From: Aegilops tauschii subsp. strangulata
Lineage: Eukaryota > Streptophyta > Magnoliopsida > Poales > Poaceae
Direction: 5' to 3'
NCBI RefSeq assembly: GCF_002575655.3
Contig: NC_053037.3
Location: 143,851,207-143,915,206 of the forward strand
Length of the DNA stretch: 64,000 nucleotides
This document shows, piece by piece, positions 56,114-64,000 of this stretch. How positions within the stretch are numbered: the stretch's first letter is position 1; each line of letters starts with the position of its first letter. The notes beneath the pieces are model-generated. The model ran no database searches. It saw nothing but the letters and a program-made list of their open reading frames with translations, and was not told the DNA's origin. The position numbers and the translations under genes are program-made.

Positions 56114-58355
56114 TTAGCCCCCAGTTTAATTTGGATTTATCCATGTTAAACTAATCTGCAATATAAACACAAGAACAAATTTGACAGGTTGTGCTCCGGG
56201 TTAAATATTCTTTTAAGCCGGCACCTGATCATCTTTAAATCCTTATCATTTCTTTCTTGATACATGCCCATGAACTCATAGCAAATCTCCTTTAGTAGGT
56301 ATGTTCAAACTTTGTGAATGCAAAAAATCCAGATACTTCTTTTGAGAAATCCGGGTCAATAGGCCAGCTTCAAAGTCAATTTGCTGGCATTGGTCTCTTG
56401 TAGAGAAATATTGTAAGAAACAATCCACTTGAATCGGTTTCCAAAGCACCGGCTTTAAAAGACATTGGTCTTGAAATACTCATCTGACTTTCAGCCGGCT
56501 TGAAGAGGTAAAAATTGCCGGTTTATCATAACCAAAATTGCCGGTTTGTAAATTTTGATAGCACCGGGTCATAACTGTTACTGACGCCGGGTCATAATTA
56601 TTTGGTGACACCGGATCATGATTGTTGCAGACACCGGGTCAATCTGGTCTGCTCAAAACTGAGAATTTGAAGATTTTCTCCCTTATGTATATTACCTGTA
56701 GCCCCCAAGTGCCGGGTTGTCATGCTTGCAGCAACCTGGGACTTGTAATTGCCTTATGCTCATGAAAAATTCAACCAGTGTAGCCCCCAATGGCTGGGTC
56801 ATTATGCAATAATGAGCAGGGACTTTGTAGATATAACCATGTAAACTTGAACAGCAACGTGTAGCCCCTAAGGGCCGGCTTAGTAAGATAATACTGAGTT
56901 GGGACTTTGTATATAACTCATTGATCATATGGTGTAATCTCCACCATGGGGCTTGAACCCACGTCCACAAGGTTAAGAGCTTTGTACTCTACCAACCGAG
57001 TAGTGGATCTTTCAATATAATGGATTAAGGCTTGTGTACCTTGAATTTTCGACAGGAGCAATTGGTAGCCCCCAAGGGCCGGCTCATTACAATGTGATGA
57101 GTCAGGTCTTCAATAAGTTGACTTTGCATTAGCCCCCAAGTGCCATGGTGCATGCTGACAGTAACATAGGATTTGCATATTCGATGTAATATCAATTTGA
57201 ATAATGTAGCCCCCAAGTGCCGGGTCGTAAGCCTGCAGCGACTCGGGACTATTCCTTCCATTGTAGAGTAAATCATATCCATTGATAAAATAATAGCCAT
57301 TGCGCCAAAGCAACTTTGAATACCTCATATGTTGATAAGTAAATCCGGAGTTTAAATACCCGGCGGCTCTTGGCCGATGGCAATTTAATACGCCTCCATT
57401 GTAAGCTGGAATTTGTACAACCCGACGGCTTATAGCCTTTGAGAAAATCAAGAATTGATAACCCTTTTGAGACACCAATTTCCATCTATGATGATGGGCT
57501 TGAATTTAATCATTTATGTAAGTCATAGCTCTGTAAATCCTGCAGAGTTTAAACAACATATGCCCTGGCGACTTAACGTCAAAAACCAGGGCGGGTAACC
57601 ACCCAAATGTAGTCTTATCCTGCACACAAGTAGATCACAAGAACCCTTGGCGGTTTACCGCAGGGCGGGTCATAATATCTTACATATGACCACTGATGTG
57701 CAAAAAAGGAGTCACAGATAAGCCTGTTATGAATCATAACTTTGAAACATAATTATAATATCATACTTGTGATATTGGATTTGCATTGTCGGTTTATATG
57801 ACCTGCAATATAAGGGTGATAACCCAATCTTTGATACGCACATGATTCCAATGGCGCAATTCAAAACATACCGGCGGCTTAAAATCCATAGCCAGGGCCG
57901 GTTTAAACATAATCATGTATAAACAATATCATACCTGTGATATTGAATTGTACTGCCGGCTTATGATACCTGTGCAGTAAGTGTGATAACCCAATCCTTA
58001 GAAACCAATGCTTCCACATAGATGATGATTGTCATAAGCCGGCGACTTATCATCGAAAATCAAGCCGGGTTTAAATAGAAACCACTCATATACACTTTAG
58101 ATGTGTTCAAAAGTGCTTCAAATAAAATCCCAAAAATTATTTGCAAAAGGAGACTTCAAAATTTTTGAGGCTTCTTATTCGAATACGATCAGAAAACCGT
58201 CCCAAAGGGGTTAGGCTAAGATTCGAATACGATCATATAGCCCCCAGTGGCTTTGGCGTTGCCGATCAAGAGGGTACCGACAGCTATGTTCTCTTTGGTT
58301 CGAATACGACCTATGTTTGAACAGGAAGCCCCCAAATGACCTTGAGAGTTGTTTA
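56114..58355 (-). repeat. Repeat-rich 3' untranslated region of element H with PPT-like units
   Basis: tagcccccaagtgccgggt-type segments recur at about 56699, 56781, 56863, 57066, 57131 and 57207 with spacing near 65-82 bp or multiples. On the sense strand each is a purine tract of the form cttgggggcta, like the true tract at 56114. Units of the type ccggcggctta..ccagggccgg recur at 57350-58070. No gene except the tRNA-like segment at 56938-57008. Confidence 0.75.
56938..57008 (-). pseudogene. tRNA-Lys(CUU)-like pseudogene inside element H
   Basis: On the minus strand the 71 nt from 57008 fold as a tRNA. The acceptor is ATCCACT with GGTGGAG (first pair mismatched), and the D arm is ACTC-GGTTGGTA-GAGT. 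The anticodon loop CTCTTAA has anticodon CTT, with stem CAAAG/CCTTG (one A.C mismatch). The T arm is GTGGG-TTCAAGC-CCCAT. One of the two linker bases after the acceptor stem is missing. It closely resembles plant tRNA-Lys(CUU) and is probably not functional. It lies between two PPT-like units and on the same strand as H's sense. Confidence 0.78.
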
Positions 58356-60132
58356 TGTTGGAAATATGCCCTAGAGGCAATAATAAATAGGTTATTATTA
58401 TATTTCCTTGTTCATGATAATCGTTTATTATCCATGCTAGAATTGTATTGATAGGAAACTCAGATACATGTGTGGATACATAGACAACACCATGTCCCTA
58501 GTAAGCCTCTAGTTGACTAGCTCGTTGATCAATAGATGGTTACGGTTTCCTGCCATGGACATTGGATGTCGTTGATAACAGGATCACATCATTAGGAGAA
58601 TGATGTGATGGACAAGACCCAATCCTAAGCCTAGCACAAGATCGTGTAGTTCGTTTGCTCAGAGCTTTTCTAATGTCAAGTATCAGTTCCTTAGACCATG
58701 AGATTGTGCAACTCCCGGATACCGTAGGAATGCTTTGGGTGTACCAAACGTCACAACGTAACTGGGTGGCTATACAGGTGCACTACAGGTATCTCCGAAA
58801 GTGTCTGTTGGGTTGGCACGAATCGAGACTGGGATTTGTCACTCCGTGTAAACGGAGAGGTATCTCTGGGCCCACTCGGTAGGACATCATCATAATGTGC
58901 ACAATGTGACCAAGGAGTTGATCACGGGATGATGTGAGTTACGGAACGAGTAAAGAGACTTGCCGGTAACGAGATTGAACAAGGTATAGGGATACCGACG
59001 ATCGAATCTCGGGCAAGTAACATATCGATAGACAAAGGGAATTGCATACGGGATTGATTGAATCCCCGACATCGTGGTTCATCCGATGAGGTCAACGTGG
59101 AACATGTGGGAGCCAACATGGGTATCCAGATCCCGCTGTTGGTCATTGACCGGAGAACGTCTCGGTCATGTCTGCATGGTTCCCGAACCCGTAGGGTCTA
59201 CACACTTAAGGTTCGATGACACTAGGGTTATAGGGAAAGTATGTATGTGGTTACCGAATGTTGTTCGGAGTCCCGGATGAGATCCCGGACGTCACGAGGA
59301 GTTCCGGAATGGTCCGGAGGTAGAGATTTATATATGGAAAGTTGTTGTTCGGGTTCCGGGAAAAGTTCGGGTTTTTTCGGTATTGTACCGGGAAGCTTCC
59401 AGAAGATTCCGGAGGATTCCGGAGGGGTCCGGAGGTCTGGAAAATGTTCCACCACGTCCAATACAGTATCATGGGCTGTAAGGGGGCGCCCTAGCCTTCA
59501 TGGGCCAGGGGCACCAGCCCCCCAAGGCCCATGCGCATGGGAGAGGGGAAACCCTAAGGGGGAGGGCCTCCACTTGACTTGGGAGGCACTCCTCCCCCCT
59601 TTGGCCGCCCCCCAAGCCCCATCTAGGGCTGGCCGCACCCCTTGGGGGGCAAACCCTAGATGGGGGCGCAGCCCTCCCCCTCCCCTATATATAGTTGAGG
59701 TTTGGGGCTGCCCAAGACATGAGAACGTCTCCTTTTTGGCGCAGCCCTACCCCTCTTCCTCCTCCTCCTCTCCCGCGGTGCTTGGCGAAGCCCTGCGGGA
59801 TTGCCACGCTCCTCCACCACCACCATGCCGTCGTGTTGCTGCTGGATGGAGTCTTCCCCAACCTCTCCCTCTCTCCTTGCTGGATCAAGGCGTGGGAGAC
59901 GTCACCGGGCTGCACGTGTGTTGAACGCGGAGGCACCGTTCTTCGGTGCTTAGATCGGAATCAACTGCGATCTGAATCGCTACGAGTACGACTCCCTCAT
60001 CCGCGTTCTTGCAACGCTTCCGCATCGCGATCTACAATGGTATGTAGATGCACTCTCCTTCCCTCTCGTTGCTAGTAAACTCCATAGATTGATCTTGGTG
60101 ATGCGTAGAAAATTTTGAATTTCTGCTACGTT
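58356..60132 (+). repeat. 5' LTR of element J
   Basis: About 1.78 kb, close to the usual length for the family. The terminal bases after gctacgtt are lost. It contains no gene; the open frames at 59241-60075 come from GC- and C-rich sequence. Confidence 0.88.
59685..59694 (+). promoter_or_regulatory. TATA box of LTR J
   Basis: ctatatatag after a C-rich stretch (ctccccctcc); position and context match the known BARE-type LTR promoter. Confidence 0.75.
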
Positions 60133-60174
60133 ACTCGTGCATAGAAACTACGCATAGACCTAGCTCATGATGCC
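60133..60174 (-). other. Inverted 42-bp segment at the LTR/leader border of J (PBS region)
   Basis: Read on the minus strand, 60174 to 60133 begins ggcatcatgagctaggtc and continues with tatgcgtag, the start of the family's leader including the primer-binding region. Here it lies in inverse orientation directly against the LTR, whose last bases are missing. Confidence 0.55.
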
Positions 60175-61423
60175 AATTCTTCTTGCCGCTACTAGTCTTA
60201 TCTTGTTTCGGCGGCATTGTGGGATGAAGCGGCCCGGACCGACCTTACACGTACGCTTACGTGAGACAGGTTCCACCAACTGACATGCACTAGTTGCATA
60301 AGGTGGCTAGCGGGTGTCTGTCTCTCCCACTTTACTCGGAACGGATTCGATGAAAAGGGTCCTTATGAAGGGTAAATAGAAATTGGCATATCACGTTGTG
60401 GTTTTACGTAGGTAAGAAACGTTCTTGCTAGAAACCTATACAAGCCACGTAAAAACTTGCAACAACAATTAGAGGACGTCTAACTTGTTTTTGGAGCATG
60501 TGCTATGTGATGTGATATGGCCAGAAGATGTGATGAATGATATATGTGATGTATGAGATTGATCATATTCTTGTAATAGGAATCACGACTTGCATGTCGA
60601 TGAGTATGACAACCGGCAGGAGCCATAGGAGTTGTCTTTATTTTTTGTATGACCTGCGTGTCATTGAATAACGCCATGTAAATTACTTTACTTTATTGCT
60701 AAGCGCGTTAGCCATAGAAGTAGAAGTAATCGTTGGCGTGACAACTTCATGAAGGCACAATGATGGAGATCATGATGATGGAGATCATGGTGTCATGCCG
60801 GTGACAAAGATGATCATGGTGCCCCGAAGATGGAGATCAAAGGAGCAAAATGATATTGGCCATATCATGTCACTATTTGATTGCATGTGATGTTTATCAT
60901 GTTATGCATCTTATTTGCTTAGAACGACAGTAGTAAGTAAGATGATCCCTCACTAAAATTTCAAGAGACGTGTTCCCCCTAACTGTGCACCGTTGCGAAG
61001 GTTCGTTGTTTCGAAGCACCACGTGATGATCGGGTGTGATAGATTCTAACGTTCGAATACAACGGGTGTTGACGAGCCTAGCATGTACAGACATGGCCTC
61101 GGAACACATGCGAAACACTTAGGTTGACTTGACGAGCCTAGCATGTACAGACATGGCCTCGGAACACAAGAGATCGAAAGGTCGAACATGAGTCGTATAG
61201 TAGATGCGATCAACATGGAGATGTTCACCGATGATGACTAGTCCGTCTCACGTGATGATCGGACACGGCCTAGTTTGACTCGGATCATGTATCACTTAGA
61301 TGACTAGAGGGATGTCTATCTGAGTGGGAGTTCATTCAATAATCAGATGAACTTCATTATCATGAACATAGTCAAAAGGTCTTTGCAAATTATGTCATAC
61401 ACTTTAGTTCTACTGTTTAAGAT
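60175..61423 (+). other. Untranslated leader of element J
   Basis: No gene. The early part (cggcggcattgtgggatgaa, gtgagacaggttccacc) is the BARE/Angela leader. gatggagatcat is repeated at about 60763-60835. Confidence 0.7.
61069..61168 (+). repeat. 60-bp tandem duplication in the leader of J
   Basis: Two copies of a 40-bp segment (ttgacgagcctagcatgtac, then agacatggcctcggaacaca) at 61069-61108 and 61129-61168, offset exactly 60 bp. Confidence 0.85.
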
Positions 61424-64000
61424 ATGTTCCTAGAGAAAATTTATTTGAAAGTTGGTAGTAGCAATTATGCGGACTGGGTCCGTAAACTGAGGATTGTCCT
61501 CATTGCTGCACAGAAGGCTTATGTCCTTAATGCACCGCTCGGTGTGCTGAACCTCAGTGTCATCTGTAGATGTTGCGAAACATCTGACATACACGTTTTG
61601 ATGACTACGTGATAGTTCTAATGGTTTAGAATTGTGGCACCAAAGACGTTTGTGAAACGTCGTAGAACATATGAGATGTTCCGAAGACTGAAATTGGGAT
61701 TTCAGACTAGTGCCCACGTCAAGAGGTATGAGACCTCTGACAAGTTTCTTAAGCCTGCAAACTAAGGGAGAAAAGCTCAATCGTTGAGCATGTGCTCAGA
61801 TTGTCTGAGTACCACAATCGCTTGAATCGAGTGGGAGTTAATTTCCCAGATGAGATAGTGATAGTTCTCCATAGTCACTGCCACCAAGCTAGTAGAGCTT
61901 CGTGATGAACTATAACATATCAGGGATAGTTATGATCATCCTTGAGCTATTCGCGATGTTTTACACCGCGAGAGTAGAAATTAAGAAGGAGCATCAATTT
62001 TTGATGGTTAGTAAAACCACTAGTTGAAGAAGGGCAAGGGCAAAAGGGATACTTCATGAAACAGCAAGTCGTTTGCTGCTCCAGTGCAGAATCCCAAGGT
62101 TGAACCCAAACCCGAGACTAAGTGCTTCTGTAATGAGGGGAACGGTCACTGAAGCGGAACTACCCTAGATACTTGGTAGATGAGAAGGCGGGCAAGGTCG
62201 ACAGAAGTATATTGGATATACGTTATATGAATGTGTACTTTACTAGTACTCCTAGCAGCACTAGGGTATTAGATACCGGTTCGGTTGCTAAGTGTTAGTA
62301 ACTCGAAATAAAGGCTGCGGAATAAACGGAGACTAGCTAAAGGTGAGATGACGATATGTGTTGGAAGTGTTTCCAAGGTTGATGTGATCAAGCATCGCAT
62401 GCTCCCTCTACCATCGAGATTTGGTGTTTGCGTTGAGCATGATTGGATTATGTTTATCGCAATACGGTTATTCATTTAAGGATAATAATAGTTACTCTGT
62501 TTATTTGAATAATACCTTCAATGGTCTTGCACCTAAAATGAATCTCGATCGTAGTGATACACATGTTCATGCCAAAAGATATAAGATAGTAATGATAGTA
62601 CCACATACTTGTGGCACTGCCAGTTGAGTCATATTGGTATAGAACGCATGAAGAAGCTCCATGTAGATGGATCTTTGGACTCACTCGTTTTGAAAAGAAT
62701 GAGACATGTGAACCATGTCTATTGGTATATATGCATGAAGAAACTCCATGCAGATGGATCGTTTGGACTCACTTGATTTTGAATCACTTGAGACATGCAA
62801 ATCATACCACATGGGCAAGATGACTGAAAGGCCTCGTTTTCAGTAAGATGGAACAAGAGAGCAACTTATTGGAAGTAATACATTTTGATGTATGCAGTCC
62901 AATGAGTGCTGAGGCATGCAGTGGATATCGTTATGTTCTTACTTCACAGATGATTTGAGTAGATGCTGAGTGTATTTACTTGATGAAACACAAGTCTGAA
63001 TTATTGAAAGGTTCAAGTAATTTCGGAGTGAAGTTGAAGATCGTCGTGACAAGAGGATAAAATGTCTGTGATATGATCATAGAGATGAGTATCTGAGTTA
63101 CGAGTTTGGCATACAATTAAGACATTGTGGAAAGTATCTCACAATTAATACCGCCTGGAACACCATAGTGTGATGGTGTGTCCGAACATCATAACTGCAC
63201 CCTATTGGATATGGTGCATACCATGATGTTTCTTATCGAATTACCACTATCGTTTATGGGTTAGGCATTAGAGACAACCGCATTCACTTTAAATAGGGCA
63301 CCACGCAATTCCGTTGAGACGACACTGTTTAGAGAAACCTAAGTTGTCATTTCTTAAAAGTTTGGGGCTGCGAAGCTTATGTGAAAAAGTTTCAGGCTGA
63401 TAAGCTCGAACCCAAAGCGGATAAATACATCTTCATAAGAATACCCAAAACAGTTGGGTATACCTGCTATTTCAGATCTGGAAGCAAAAGTAATTGCTTC
63501 TAGAAACGAGTCCTTTCTCGAGGAAAAGCTTCTCTCGAAAGAATTGAGTGGGAGGATGGTGGAGACTTGATAAGGTTATTGAACCGTCACTTCAACTAGT
63601 GTGTAGCAGGGCACAGGAAGTTGTTCCTGTGGCACCTATACCAATTGAAGTGGAAGCTTATGATAGTGATCATGAAACTTCGGATCAAGTCACCACCAAA
63701 CCTTGTAGGACGACGAGGATGCGTGCTACTTCAGAGTGGTACGTGATCCTGTCTGAGATATCATGTTGTTGGACAATACTGAACCTACGAGCTATGGAGA
63801 AGCGATGGTGGGCCCATATTCCGACAAATGGTTAGAAGCCATGAAATCCGAGATAAATGGATCTTTGAGAAGAAGACGGACGTGGACGGTAATGTTACCG
63901 TCTATGAAGCTCGACTTGTGGCAAAGAGTATTTCCACAAGTTCAAGGAGTTGACTACAATGAGATTTTCTCATCCGTAGCGATGCTTAAGTCCGTCGGAA
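61424..64000 (+). pseudogene. gag-pol: Element J gag-pol (copia), heavily degraded
   Basis: Fragments in copia order and changing frames: gag start at 61424-61612 (NYADWVRKLRIVL), gag end at 61780-62160 including a ruined zinc knuckle (KCFCN), and protease near 62260. The pre-integrase part is at 62421-62627 (SFKDNNSYSVYLNN). Integrase pieces are at 62600-63400 (MKKLHVDG, ETCEPC, with a partial local repeat of that segment at 62720-62770). The linker is at 63548-63740 (DQVTTKPCRTTRMRATSEW), and RT begins at 63830-64000 (WIFEKKTD on, to VAMLKSV). Stops and shifts occur every 100-200 bp, more than in G, which is of the same family. Confidence 0.88.

Larger units (their letters stand above)
55458..58355 (-). 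mobile_element. Element H: Tat-like Gypsy element, minus sense, in G, interrupted by J
   Basis: The segment begins TGTCGTGGAA inside G's gag, has an LTR to 56113, then a purine tract and a long repeat-rich untranslated region on the minus strand. It ends at J's LTR (58356), so the coding part should lie beyond J, outside the window. The first nine bases of the + strand (tgtcgtgga) equal those of element A's LTR. The expected target duplication is gactc (55453-55457); the other copy is out of view. Confidence 0.78.
58356..64000 (+). mobile_element. Element J: BARE/WIS/Angela-type copia element, extends past the window
   Basis: The LTR begins TGTTGGAAATATGCCCTAG, the start I recognise for the BARE/WIS/Angela family. 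It is followed by the family's leader and a heavily degraded gag-pol on the + strand, reaching the start of RT at the window edge. The likely target duplication is gttta (58351-58355); its partner is outside the window. Confidence 0.9.

Noticed and set aside
59241..59924. 227-codon frame
   Set aside because: Inside the J LTR over its promoter; C-rich sequence, no conserved motif, and not kept in related LTRs as far as I know.
1..64000. Host genes, CRISPR arrays, operons, rRNA
   Set aside because: No conserved host protein, direct-repeat/spacer pattern or rRNA segment was seen; every coding region has retroelement domains.

Overview
The window looks like repeat-rich intergenic DNA from a large grass genome, most probably Triticeae (wheat, Aegilops or barley type). 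It holds nested LTR retrotransposons from end to end, and I found no host gene. The copia LTR at 58356 begins like the BARE/WIS/Angela family, which supports a Triticeae origin. Element names A to J are labels for this report only. Family names are given only where I recognise them.

Layout. Element C (Gypsy, Tat lineage, + strand) is the oldest frame of the left 52 kb. Its own sequence is 1-1294, 28480-32415 and 49887-52358. Element A (Tat, minus sense, 1295-28479) sits in C's pol gene with a near-perfect 5-bp target duplication (cgccg/cgacg). A was hit by B (17642-26778, + sense, duplication atgac, in A's gag) and by F (7052-11759, a 4.7-kb solo LTR, duplication ggttg). Element D (Tekay-type chromovirus, 32416-49886, duplication tctcg) sits in an intron of C's antisense gene. 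D's left LTR holds E, a truncated Tekay element (34162-40941, minus). C's 3' LTR is cut off near 52358 and abuts G, a minus-strand Angela-like copia. G is interrupted by H (Tat-like, minus, from 55458). H is interrupted by J (Angela-like copia, + sense, from 58356), which runs off the right edge.

How the parts relate. A, B and C each carry the normal gag (and, in A and C, pol) on the sense strand. Each also carries a second, multi-exon protein gene on the antisense strand between the coding region and the 3' LTR. That gene has its own TATA box, short introns with canonical GT/AG borders, an N-terminal domain resembling the Pfam 'putative gypsy-type transposon' family, a coiled-coil middle and a shared C-terminal domain. 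B has lost reverse transcriptase, RNase H and integrase but keeps gag, protease and the antisense gene. Its LTR, polypurine tract and 3' region match C, so C-type elements are the likely source of its replication proteins. D carries an extra sense ORF of unknown function upstream of gag. All coding regions carry stops or frameshifts. The order of insertion agrees with rough hand-counted LTR divergence: A about 5%, B about 4%, D about 3%.
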